Assembly: GCA_030600585.1 (NCBI GenBank)
Contig: JAUVLU010000026.1
Span: 1-37,614 of the forward strand
Length of the DNA: 37,614 nucleotides
Direction of reading: 5' to 3'
From: Candidatus Cloacimonadota bacterium
Lineage (GTDB): Bacteria > Cloacimonadota > Cloacimonadia > Cloacimonadales > TCS61
The notes under the pieces were generated by a model. The model saw only the letters and a list, made by a program, of their open reading frames with translations. It did no database searches and was not told where the DNA came from. Position 1 is the stretch's first letter. Each line of letters opens with the position of its first letter. Shown piece by piece: positions 26,157 through 33,983 of the stretch. Made by a program: the position numbers and the translations under genes.

Positions 26157-28658
26157 ATGGAATATCCTTTTGAAAAAATAGAGAAGAAATGGCAGAAGAT
26201 ATGGAATGATAAGAAGATATTCAATGCCAAAGACAATACAGATAAAAAGAATTATTACGTTCTTTCAATGTTTCCCTATCCATCGGGCGCACTGCATATG
26301 GGTCACGTTTCCAATTATTCTATTGCAGACGCAATTAGCCGTTATAAGATGATGCAGGGATACAATGTAATGCAGCCGATGGGTTATGACTCATTTGGAA
26401 TGCCGGCAGAAAATTTTGCCATTCAGCATAATTCTCATCCGCGAATAACCACCGATAACAACATCAATATTATGAGAAAACAGTTCGATATGATGGGTTT
26501 TGGAATCGATTGGGAACGTGAAGTAAGCACATGTCATTCCGATTACTACAAATGGGGACAGTGGTTCTTTAAAAAAATGTATGAGAAAGGACTGGCTTAC
26601 AAGAAAACATCGTTTCAAAATTGGTGTGATGATTGCCAAACCGTGCTGGCAAATGAGCAGGTAGAAGATGGCAAATGCTGGCGTTGCAATAGTGTTGTGC
26701 GGCAAAAAGAACTGGAACAATGGTTCTTTAAAATTACAGATTATGCGGAAGAACTGCTGGATTTTAGTGGAGTTATAGATTGGCCTGAACGTGTGAAAAC
26801 AATGCAGACCAATTGGATCGGGAAAAGTTTTGGAACGGAGATCTGGTTCAAATTGGAAAATTCGGAAGAGCTTATAAAGGTATTTACCACCAGACCTGAT
26901 ACGATTTTCGGTTGCACTTTTATGGCGCTTCCACCTGAGCATCCGCTGGTTACAAGCTGGCTCAAAAATGATCCGGAAAATTCCAAAATGCATAAATTCT
27001 GCGATAAGGTTATGAACGAAGATACAATTAGCAGAACGGCGGAAGATACAACTAAAGAAGGAATTTTTACCGATAGATTTGCAATTAATCCTGTTAATGG
27101 AGAAAAGGTTCAAATATGGATCACGAATTATGTGTTGATGGATTATGGAACAGGTGCCGTGATGGCTGTTCCTACTCACGATCAGCGTGATTTTGAATTT
27201 GCCAAAAAGTATGATATTCCCATGAAGATAGTTATCCAAAATCCTGAAGAAAATTTGATCCTGAAAGAAATGGAAAAGGCTTATACTGAGCCGGGAATAC
27301 TTGTTAATTCGGGTAAATTCGATGGAATGAAAAGTGATGAATCTATGAAATCCATTTCTGAATGGATGACTGAAAATAAAATGGGAAAAGAGACGGTAAC
27401 TTACAGATTACGTGACTGGGGAGTTTCACGTCAACGCTATTGGGGGAATCCGATTCCAATAATTTATTGTGAAGATTGCGGAACTGTTCTTGTTCCCGAT
27501 GAAGATCTTCCAATTAAGCTTCCCGAGAATGTCAAGCTGGGAAAAACTACTCAGAATCCGCTGCTTTCGGTTGAAGATTGGGTTAATGTGAAATGCCCGA
27601 AATGCGGGAAACATGCCAGACGTGAAACGGATACGATGGATACTTTTGTGGATAGTAGTTGGTATTACGCCCGTTATGCCGATCCTAAAAATAATAAAAT
27701 GCCGTTCAGTAAGGAACTTGCAGATAACTGGCTTCCGGTAGATCAATATATCGGCGGGATCGAGCATGCCGTAATGCACTTGATGTATGCGCGTTTCTTC
27801 CATAAATTCATGCGTGATCTGGGAATGGTAAATTCTAACGAACCGTTTGCAAGATTGCTCACACAGGGTATGGTCACAAAAGACGGTGCAAAGATGAGCA
27901 AATCTAAAGGTAATGTGGTTGATCCGCAATATATCATAGACCGTTACGGAGCAGATACAGTACGTGTATTCATGCTGTTTGCTTCACCACCCGATAAAGA
28001 TTCGGAGTGGAGTGATGAAGGTGTGAAAGGCGCATTCAGGTTTTTGAACCGTGTGTGGAGATTGTTTGATGAAAATCTGGATTTGATAAAGGATAATTTA
28101 GCCACGAAGGAACGCGAAGAAACACTAAGAAAAGAAAATATGGAAATTTCTTCGCCAATGAAGAAGCTTCGTTTCAGTACTCATTTCACAATAAAGAAAG
28201 TGCTGAATGATATTGAGAATAGAATGCAGTTCAATACTGCCATCGCTGCTGTCATGGAGCATTTGAATAATGTTTATTCTATTAAGAATGTAGAAACTTT
28301 GAATGCTGCTGAAAAAGCTATATTTGTAGAAAGCTGTGTAGCAATTCCGCATTTGATGTATGTTTTCGCACCGCATCTCAGTGAAGAATTGTGGAAGATG
28401 ATCGGAAAAGAAAATCTTTTGCATGAAGCCGGTTTACCTGAGTTCAATGAGAAATATCTAATTCAGGATGAGATCACTTATGTAATTCAGATCATGGGAA
28501 AAGTTCGCGGTAAGATAAATGTATCGGTCGATGCAACTGACGATGAAATAAAGAAACTGGCTTTGGAAGTGGAAAACGTGCAGAAATCATTGGAAGGTAA
28601 GAATATTCTGAAGATGATTATTGTTCCGAAGAAACTGGTGAGTATTGTAGCTAAGTAA
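26157..28658 (+). CDS. leuS: Leucyl-tRNA synthetase, with a repeat-derived insertion
   Basis: The 833-aa class I synthetase has FPYPSGALHMGHV with HMGH at 47-50 and KMSKS at about 579-583. It also has a zinc-type CDDC ... CWRC pair near residue 160 and the editing domain start TTRPDTIFGCTFMAL, separating it from ValS. It charges tRNA-Leu. Residues about 647-660 (LATKEREETLRKEN) lie between conserved parts and are encoded by a dispersed repeat that also occurs between genes in this window. GGGAG precedes the ATG. A strong terminator follows, so it appears to be the sole or last gene of its transcript. Confidence 0.97.
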   Translation: MEYPFEKIEKKWQKIWNDKKIFNAKDNTDKKNYYVLSMFPYPSGALHMGHVSNYSIADAISRYKMMQGYNVMQPMGYDSFGMPAENFAIQHNSHPRITTDNNINIMRKQFDMMGFGIDWEREVSTCHSDYYKWGQWFFKKMYEKGLAYKKTSFQNWCDDCQTVLANEQVEDGKCWRCNSVVRQKELEQWFFKITDYAEELLDFSGVIDWPERVKTMQTNWIGKSFGTEIWFKLENSEELIKVFTTRPDTIFGCTFMALPPEHPLVTSWLKNDPENSKMHKFCDKVMNEDTISRTAEDTTKEGIFTDRFAINPVNGEKVQIWITNYVLMDYGTGAVMAVPTHDQRDFEFAKKYDIPMKIVIQNPEENLILKEMEKAYTEPGILVNSGKFDGMKSDESMKSISEWMTENKMGKETVTYRLRDWGVSRQRYWGNPIPIIYCEDCGTVLVPDEDLPIKLPENVKLGKTTQNPLLSVEDWVNVKCPKCGKHARRETDTMDTFVDSSWYYARYADPKNNKMPFSKELADNWLPVDQYIGGIEHAVMHLMYARFFHKFMRDLGMVNSNEPFARLLTQGMVTKDGAKMSKSKGNVVDPQYIIDRYGADTVRVFMLFASPPDKDSEWSDEGVKGAFRFLNRVWRLFDENLDLIKDNLATKEREETLRKENMEISSPMKKLRFSTHFTIKKVLNDIENRMQFNTAIAAVMEHLNNVYSIKNVETLNAAEKAIFVESCVAIPHLMYVFAPHLSEELWKMIGKENLLHEAGLPEFNEKYLIQDEITYVIQIMGKVRGKINVSVDATDDEIKKLALEVENVQKSLEGKNILKMIIVPKKLVSIVAK
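28098..28133. repeat. Dispersed TTAGCCACGAAGG-type repeat inside leuS
   Basis: TTAGCCACGAAGGAACGCGA followed by an A-rich tail matches the intergenic copy at 20,611-20,645 almost base for base, apart from one extra G and a few changes. It is in frame and encodes leuS residues about 647-660. Confidence 0.8.
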
Positions 28659-28845
28659 GACGAACCACAGAGCACACGGAGAGCACAGAGGAAAATAGTA
28701 GATAGACATTAACATTCAGCATGTTGCGGACTTGACTCGTGGTGAGACTGCAAATATGAGTTGAGAACACAACAACACAGAGACACTGAGACACCTGTCT
28801 TCGTCCTGATCTTCGGGACTACGCCAAGGCAGGCAGAGAAAAAAT
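28659..28845. repeat. Dispersed repeats after leuS
   Basis: An ACCACAGAGCACACGGAGAG-type repeat (about 28,664-28,695), an ACACAGAGACACTGAGACAC-type repeat (about 28,770-28,796), and a GTCCTGAT ... GGGACTACG palindrome ending GGCAGGCAG (about 28,797-28,836) follow one another. No gene is seen between 28,659 and 29,260. Confidence 0.6.
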
Positions 28846-28851
28846 ATGTAG

Positions 28852-28881
28852 GGACAGCTCATTGAGCTGTCCTTTTTTTTT
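28852..28881 (+). terminator. Rho-independent terminator of leuS
   Basis: GGACAGCTC and GAGCTGTCC form a perfect 9-bp stem with loop ATT, directly followed by nine T. It separates leuS from the CBASS operon. Confidence 0.85.
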
Positions 28882-29069
28882 GATTCAAAATAGGTATATT
28901 CCTTAATACCTTTAAGATTAACAAAATAGAAAGATATATCACAATTTTCAAAATATTTTTTAAGAGATATATATCATTATTTGGTATATAGTTAAAAAAA
29001 AAGTTAATCTCTTAATCTCTTTTATAATGCAGATCTATGATTTTAACAATATTCTTAAAAAATTCTAAC

Positions 29070-29097
29070 TTGACATTATTTAAAAAAACATTAAATT
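29070..29097 (+). promoter_or_regulatory. Candidate promoter of the CBASS operon
   Basis: TTGACA (29,070-29,075) is followed after 16 bp by TAAATT (29,092-29,097), 4 of 6 to TATAAT. It lies in a very AT-rich stretch after the leuS terminator and 164 bp before the first gene, so a long leader RNA with two hairpins would result. Confidence 0.42.
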
Positions 29098-29133
29098 AGC
29101 AGATAGATCTTTAGAGTGCTAAATTAAAAAACA

Positions 29134-29151
29134 GCAGGACGGATGTCCTGC
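29134..29151. repeat. GCAGGAC-GGAT-GTCCTGC hairpin in the CBASS leader
   Basis: A perfect 7-bp stem with a 4-nt loop lies between the candidate promoter and the first gene. No T-tract follows, so it is not a standard terminator. It may be a dispersed palindrome or a leader structure. Confidence 0.5.
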
Positions 29152-29232
29152 CGAAAAAGAGAAATTAATCTCATTTGTTAAGTCACGCTAACAAAGTTTG
29201 ATAATTATATTTTTCCGTCAAGTCGGTTCTGC

Positions 29233-29256
29233 ATCCTCCTGAAAAAAAAGGAGGAT
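29233..29256 (+). promoter_or_regulatory. Hairpin that sequesters the ribosome binding site of the DUF2188 gene
   Basis: ATCCTCCT (29,233-29,240) pairs perfectly over 8 bp with AGGAGGAT (29,249-29,256) across a loop of G and seven A. The right arm contains the whole Shine-Dalgarno GGAGG, 6 nt before the ATG at 29,261. In the folded RNA the site would be hidden from ribosomes, suggesting translational control at the head of the CBASS operon. Confidence 0.6.
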
Positions 29257-29260
29257 TATT

Positions 29261-29497
29261 ATGTCCAAAAAAGGGGAAAATCAACATGTTGTACCACATG
29301 AAAATGGATGGGCCGTCAAAGGAGAAAGGAACCAAAGGGCAACAAAAGTTACGAAAACACAAGAACAAGCAATTAATATTGCAACTGAAATTGCTAAGAA
29401 TCAACATTCCGACACTAAGATACATGGAAGAAATGGAAGAATTAGAGCCGGGAATAGTTACGGAAATGATCCGTGTCCACCAAAAGATAAGAAATGA
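29261..29497 (+). CDS. DUF2188 domain protein, first gene of the CBASS operon
   Basis: The 78-aa protein is DUF2188 almost from end to end: HVVPHENGWAVKGE near the start, a helix with TQEQAINIATEIAKNQ, then IHGRNGRIRAGNSYGNDPCP. The family is small, basic and of unknown role; the fold is probably two short beta-hairpins and a helix. It starts the operon with a strong but hairpin-locked Shine-Dalgarno and ends 10 nt before the CD-NTase. It could modulate the CD-NTase or bind nucleic acid; nothing in the sequence decides this. Confidence 0.88.
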   Translation: MSKKGENQHVVPHENGWAVKGERNQRATKVTKTQEQAINIATEIAKNQHSDTKIHGRNGRIRAGNSYGNDPCPPKDKK

Positions 29498-29507
29498 GGA
29501 GAATACT

Positions 29508-30569
29508 ATGCCAATAAAACTAAAAAAACAATTCAAAGAATTTCATGAAGCGATTGCTTTGAATGAATCTAATGAGTTAATAGAAAAAAGAGAGAAATTA
29601 CAAAGTTGCCTTGAGAAAAATTTAGTCTATAGTCTAGAGAAAAATGGATTTGAAAACATAAAAATTGTTAAATTTATTGATCAAGGAAGTTATAAGATAA
29701 ATACAACTATCAAGTCTAAAGATAATATTTATGATCGGGATGTAGCTGTTATTCTAGAATTAGACCCAGATACTTATGATGATCCTGTAGAAATAAAAAA
29801 GATTGTTAGAGATATTTTAACAATTGAGAATCAAAGATATCCACTTATAAAAGAACCTTGTGTTACTGTTACATATACTGAAGAAAGTGAAGAAAAATAT
29901 CATATAGACATGCCAATATATGCACAAGATGACAATGATGATATTTTCTTAGGAAGAGGAAAAGAATTTGCAAATGAAGAAAATAAAATTTGGGAACCTG
30001 CTGATCCTGAGGGGTTGAATGATTATTTTACTGAAAAATTAAAAGATGATGATGGGAAACAACTTAGAAGAATAATTAGGTACTTGAAGAAATGGAAATC
30101 TGAAAAGTATTCTAATTCTGAAAATGACAATGAAATACCACCAAGTATAGCTTTAACTCTTCTTGCTTGTGAGTATTTTGAAGCCAAGAAAATCGAATCA
30201 AAATATGATGATCTTGAAGCCCTATACTACATTGTTTACAAAATTTTTGAAGAATTTGTAATAAATAATGAGTTGTTCTCAGATGAAATCCAATCCGTTG
30301 AAATGACGTGTAATTTACCAGTTATTCCTTATTCGGATGTATTAATTAAAATGAAACAATCTGATAATAATGTTTATTTAATTAAATTCTACAAAAGAAT
30401 TTTAAAATTTAAAACAGCTTTAAAGAACGCAATAGACTCCGAATTTGATCACGAAGCAGCTGAATACATTCAAAAAGAGCTTGGTGAAGAATTCGAGATT
30501 CCTTCAAAAGAAAATACAAGCAAGAAAAGTGATTATCCAGATATAAAAAAGGAAGATTCATTTGCATGA
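29508..30569 (+). CDS. CD-NTase (cGAS/DncV-like nucleotidyltransferase) of type II CBASS
   Basis: From the ATG at 29508 the protein is 353 aa. It has the nucleotidyltransferase helix start G60-S61, the metal-binding pair D76-R-D78 on the strand YDRDVAVIL, and a third acidic residue D134 in YHIDMPIYA. The family joins nucleotides into cyclic di- or trinucleotides when phage infection is sensed. Product and clade cannot be read here. The tail after about residue 322 is charged and likely flexible, ending DSFA, a small-residue end fit for Cap2 conjugation. Upstream in-frame starts would run through the DUF2188 gene, and GAGGA lies right before this ATG. Confidence 0.93.
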   Translation: MPIKLKKQFKEFHEAIALNESNELIEKREKLQSCLEKNLVYSLEKNGFENIKIVKFIDQGSYKINTTIKSKDNIYDRDVAVILELDPDTYDDPVEIKKIVRDILTIENQRYPLIKEPCVTVTYTEESEEKYHIDMPIYAQDDNDDIFLGRGKEFANEENKIWEPADPEGLNDYFTEKLKDDDGKQLRRIIRYLKKWKSEKYSNSENDNEIPPSIALTLLACEYFEAKKIESKYDDLEALYYIVYKIFEEFVINNELFSDEIQSVEMTCNLPVIPYSDVLIKMKQSDNNVYLIKFYKRILKFKTALKNAIDSEFDHEAAEYIQKELGEEFEIPSKENTSKKSDYPDIKKEDSFA

Positions 30570-32274
30570 TGAAGTCATTAACTTATTAAAAAAGGATATA
30601 AATGTAATCAAGACAGATATTGTCGGAAACTACATTTACTTCAAACTTCTCTTGAGTAGTGGTGAATATGAATTTTACATGGGGATACCTGATCAATTCC
30701 CAAGAACACTTCCTAATATAATTTCATCAAATGCAATATATCCTCATTTTTTAACAGTAAAAAAATCTTCTCGATTATTTAGCGGTAAACCTCTTATCTT
30801 TGAGATTCTAAAGAAAGATAAGATTTCATTATTATGTTATAAGAATACTAAGAATTTAATATTATACAAAGCTTCGAAAGAGAATGCTATAAAATTTACG
30901 TTAGACCAGCTTAAGCGATTGATGACTTTATCAAAGAAAGAAATTAAAGAAGAATTTCAAAAGGAATTTATTTACTATTTTAATCAAAACATCACTGAAA
31001 AGAGTTATTCTATTGATCTTTTTATTCCCCCTATTCAGGTAGTTGCAGAGATAGATATTATTGAAAGTAAGAAAATAAAAATTGCGTTATTAAAAAACGA
31101 AACTCTTAATAAGCAATATCTGAAACCTATTAAAATAGGGAAGGGAATGTATATTCCTTTGAATAATACAAATGGAATTTTACCACCAAACTGTGGTGTA
31201 GATTGGAATAAAGAGTTTCTTTTAAAATTACTGAGTTATCATGTAAATTACGATAATTATAAAAGGATAGTAAATACTTTTATCGACACAGATAAATATT
31301 TTGTAGTCTTTAAAATGGCAATTAGTAAAGAGTTAGAAATAATGTATACTATTAGCCTTAATTTTAAAACAAAAATCAGAAAGAAATTAAAAGAAAAGCT
31401 TATTGATGACTTAGAATCAATTTCTTTTATTTCTACAAAGAGGTGTGATATGTATTATTTACAACAACGTATTGGCAGTAATAATGATTTCTATAAAAAG
31501 AATGTTTTACTTGTTGGTTGTGGCTCTTTAGGAAGTTATATAGCACAAGAATTACCAAAAATCGGAATAATGAAATTATCAATCATAGATAGCGATATTT
31601 TAGGAGTTGAGAATATTGCACGCCATAGTTTAGGATATTGCTCTACCGGAAATAATAAAGCTAACATCATGGGAATGATTCTTGAAAGAAGATTTCCTCA
31701 ACTAGAAGCACAGGCTTATCCAAATCAATTTGAAGAAATTCTCGTAAATAGAGATTTTAATCTCGATGAATTTGATTTAATAATAATTTCTACAGGTTAT
31801 ACAGATAGACAATTGGTATTTAATGAAATTTTCAGAAAAAACAATTTAAAGACTTCAGTTTTATATACTTGGATAGAAGGATATGGTGTTGGTGCTCACG
31901 CCTTACTTGTTGATTATAACAAACCAGGTTGTTTCAATTGTTTATTATCACATAAAGGTAAACTTATTAATAATAAGGCACATTTTTTATCAGAAGATAA
32001 TCCTGAAATGTTAACTGGTGACGGTTGTGGAGGAACATTTAATCCATATGGTAATATTATCCTCTTACAAGCTACATCATTGATTATCAATGTAATTATG
32101 AATTATTTCAATAATGTACACGAAAACAAAAATAATCTATTGTTTTCTATGAAAAATATTAACAGCCAAAATCTAAACTTTAACGATAGGTACAATCTAA
32201 GCCAACAAGTTCTTAATAACGGGATTGATGATTATATTGAAAAAGGATATAATGTCTGTGGCAGAAAATTATAG
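30562..32274 (+). CDS. cap2: Cap2: E2-E1 ubiquitin-like ligase of type II CBASS
   Basis: The 570-aa protein has an N-terminal E2-like domain (about 1-150) with a candidate catalytic cysteine C92 in SLLCYKN, a linker domain, and a C-terminal ThiF/E1 adenylation domain from about 300. The E1 part has VGCGSLGS (318-325), IIDSD and ENIARHSLG. Candidate transfer or zinc cysteines are C457 and C460 (PGCFNC) and C489 (GDGCGG). By family knowledge Cap2 adenylates the CD-NTase C-terminus and conjugates it to a target, priming it. The start is TTG, overlapping the CD-NTase by 8 nt, with GGAAG 6 nt upstream; no in-frame ATG lies nearby. Confidence 0.93.
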   Translation: MHDEVINLLKKDINVIKTDIVGNYIYFKLLLSSGEYEFYMGIPDQFPRTLPNIISSNAIYPHFLTVKKSSRLFSGKPLIFEILKKDKISLLCYKNTKNLILYKASKENAIKFTLDQLKRLMTLSKKEIKEEFQKEFIYYFNQNITEKSYSIDLFIPPIQVVAEIDIIESKKIKIALLKNETLNKQYLKPIKIGKGMYIPLNNTNGILPPNCGVDWNKEFLLKLLSYHVNYDNYKRIVNTFIDTDKYFVVFKMAISKELEIMYTISLNFKTKIRKKLKEKLIDDLESISFISTKRCDMYYLQQRIGSNNDFYKKNVLLVGCGSLGSYIAQELPKIGIMKLSIIDSDILGVENIARHSLGYCSTGNNKANIMGMILERRFPQLEAQAYPNQFEEILVNRDFNLDEFDLIIISTGYTDRQLVFNEIFRKNNLKTSVLYTWIEGYGVGAHALLVDYNKPGCFNCLLSHKGKLINNKAHFLSEDNPEMLTGDGCGGTFNPYGNIILLQATSLIINVIMNYFNNVHENKNNLLFSMKNINSQNLNFNDRYNLSQQVLNNGIDDYIEKGYNVCGRKL

Positions 32275-32767
32275 ACTAAAACAATATATATTACCAAATA
32301 AAAAAATATTAGAAATCAATGCTTTAATCGTTGATGAATTACTCTCTTATCGTCAAAATAATGATGAAAATGAATCTGGTGGAATTCTTATTGGTTTAAC
32401 ATCGAAAAAAGGCAACATACTAATAAAAAAAATAACAACACCATTCGAAAACGATACTAGGCATCATTTGATTTATAAACGAAAAAGTATTGAACATTTA
32501 AAAATCCTTAAAAGAGAATATATAATTTCAAACGGAATTATGACTTATCAGGGTAACTGGCACACTCATCCATTTCCACAAGCTCTTCCTTCTGTAATTG
32601 ATACTAATTCATGGAATGAATCTTTAGAAGAAGAAATAAGTTTGTCTGGTTATTTAATATTTATTATCATAAGTCAGAAAGAAATTGGAGTATGGGCAAG
32701 AAAACTTAACACAAAGAAAATAATTAAATTGAATGAAAGAGGTAAATATGAATGTAGCAATAAATGA
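32252..32767 (+). CDS. cap3: Cap3: JAB/JAMM isopeptidase of type II CBASS
   Basis: From the ATG at 32252 the protein is 171 aa. The JAMM zinc site is complete: E41 (NESGGILIG), H104-T-H106, then S114 and D117 in the H-x-H-x7-S-x2-D pattern. Cap3 proteins cut the CD-NTase from its conjugates and so oppose Cap2. AAAGGAT precedes this ATG; an earlier in-frame ATG at 32225 is possible but deeper in cap2. It overlaps cap2 by 23 nt and the next gene by 20 nt, so the module is translated as a unit. Confidence 0.93.
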   Translation: MSVAENYRLKQYILPNKKILEINALIVDELLSYRQNNDENESGGILIGLTSKKGNILIKKITTPFENDTRHHLIYKRKSIEHLKILKREYIISNGIMTYQGNWHTHPFPQALPSVIDTNSWNESLEEEISLSGYLIFIIISQKEIGVWARKLNTKKIIKLNERGKYECSNK

Positions 32768-33719
32768 TACTTTAAGTGTAATTGAAAGAGTGCAACAACA
32801 TAGTTCATTAAATGGATGGGTAATAACATTTATATTAATAATTATTCCAATTGTGTACGAGATAATTAAAAGTAACCTTTCATCAATAAAATTAATTTAT
32901 GGATTTGTTTTAAATTTACCTCTTATTAAATCCTTAAATAAAAGTGAGGGTGTTTTTTTAATGAACCAGTCCCAACAACAAAAAAATTGGATAACTATAA
33001 AAAAAGAATATTTAAAGAAAAATTTTCAAACAATTGAAATAAATTACAAAAAATTACTAAAATCAAATGGTTTAATATCTGAAATAAATTTAAGAAAAAT
33101 ATTTAAAAAGCATATCACAAAAGTTAAGAAAATTGAAAGAAAATTATTAAGAATTAATAACTTAAGTTATTGTGGTTTTCCTCATGTTCCACTTGGATTT
33201 TTTGATGGTAATAATTTAAGAAAAGTTAATAACATTTCACATATAAATTACTTTGAAAATCCCCCTTGCTCTGAACAAGGATTTTTTGAATTAAAGCACA
33301 TTTACAACGATCCTGTAAAAATTGAATCTTCGGATTTAGAGGGAATAAATATTGTAAATGAAGTTATTCTCAAAGTTGAGCAGTCATATAAAATTCAAGA
33401 TAAGGATGTAAAACAGATTAATTCAGAGCTACAAATACTAAAATTCTCAAACATAGAGATCAAACCATGGGGAATTACAAATTATGCTCAACTCGATTCA
33501 TTTAAAAATCAGTTTAGAAATTATTTAATCTTATTAAAAGAAATAGGAATAAAAAAAATTCATTTAGTAGCCACAACTCCTACACCATTAAGCTTTGCTT
33601 TAGGTTCTGCGATAGAACATCATTTCCCAGAAATTATCGTATACAATTATTGCAATGGAGTTTTTGATTGGAGTATTAGTATTCAAAAAAAGGAAATTTC
33701 ATATCATAATCTAAAATAG
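32748..33719 (+). CDS. Membrane-anchored SAVED-domain CBASS effector
   Basis: The 323-aa protein has one clear TM segment (about 24-40, WVITFILIIIPIVYEII), a second weaker hydrophobic stretch (about 47-58), a basic helical linker, and a C-terminal SAVED domain from about 130. SAVED features are YCGFPHVPLGFFDG and the late HLVATTPTPLSFALGSAIEH. SAVED domains bind cyclic oligonucleotides made by the CD-NTase; TM versions are predicted to disrupt the membrane and stop growth. It starts at an ATG with GAGG before it and is the last gene of the operon. Very AT-rich. Confidence 0.88.
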   Translation: MNVAINDTLSVIERVQQHSSLNGWVITFILIIIPIVYEIIKSNLSSIKLIYGFVLNLPLIKSLNKSEGVFLMNQSQQQKNWITIKKEYLKKNFQTIEINYKKLLKSNGLISEINLRKIFKKHITKVKKIERKLLRINNLSYCGFPHVPLGFFDGNNLRKVNNISHINYFENPPCSEQGFFELKHIYNDPVKIESSDLEGINIVNEVILKVEQSYKIQDKDVKQINSELQILKFSNIEIKPWGITNYAQLDSFKNQFRNYLILLKEIGIKKIHLVATTPTPLSFALGSAIEHHFPEIIVYNYCNGVFDWSISIQKKEISYHNLK

Positions 33720-33733
33720 CAATAATAAGAAAT

Positions 33734-33820
33734 TGGTGCAGAAGGGGGGACTCGAACCCCCACAAGCTATTGCTCACTAGACCCTGAACCTAGCGCGTCT
33801 ACCAATTTCGCCACTCGGGC
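33734..33820 (-). tRNA. tRNA-Leu (CAG anticodon), acceptor stem mismatched; probably a chimera
   Basis: The minus strand reads as a class II tRNA with TTCGAGT T-loop, long variable arm, anticodon loop TTCAGGG (anticodon CAG, leucine) and encoded CCA. The acceptor stem should pair GCCCGAG (1-7) with CTTCTGC (66-72): pairs 3-70 (C-T) and 4-69 (C-C) are mismatched and 5-68 is G-T. The 5' half suits a CTCGGGC partner and the 3' half a GCAGAAG partner. Base composition switches here, so the gene is likely two half-genes joined. Confidence 0.88.
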
Positions 33821-33912
33821 GTGCGGAGCGTTAATGTAGCACCGGGCTTGGCTCGGTGTCAATATTTGTGGTCGCGTAGCATGCTCCGCGGGATTCTGAT
33901 ATCATGGGGCGA

Positions 33913-33931
33913 GGGCCGACAACATCGGCCC
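33913..33931. repeat. GGGCCGA-CAACA-TCGGCCC hairpin upstream of the DUF89 gene
   Basis: A perfect 7-bp GC stem with a 5-nt loop lies 52 bp before the DUF89 start. No T-run follows, so it is not an evident terminator. The rest of 33,821-33,983 shows no gene. Confidence 0.45.
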
Positions 33932-33983
33932 GTCACGCGGCTCATTCTCCAAGTGATAGCATGAAGGAGTTCTCTGCACCGAA

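Noticed and set aside
26391-27239. 282-codon minus-strand frame inside leuS
   Set aside because: It is an antisense shadow of a strongly conserved gene, with no ribosome site and no family resemblance.
29286-29507. Longer CD-NTase start upstream of 29,508
   Set aside because: The extension runs through the DUF2188 gene in another frame, is not like CD-NTase sequence, and the ATG at 29,508 has its own ribosome site.
33734-33820. tRNA-Leu as the integration site of a genomic island carrying CBASS
   Set aside because: Its 3' side does face the CBASS genes, but integration normally rebuilds a paired acceptor stem, no integrase is present, and the AT-rich side is full of core genes.
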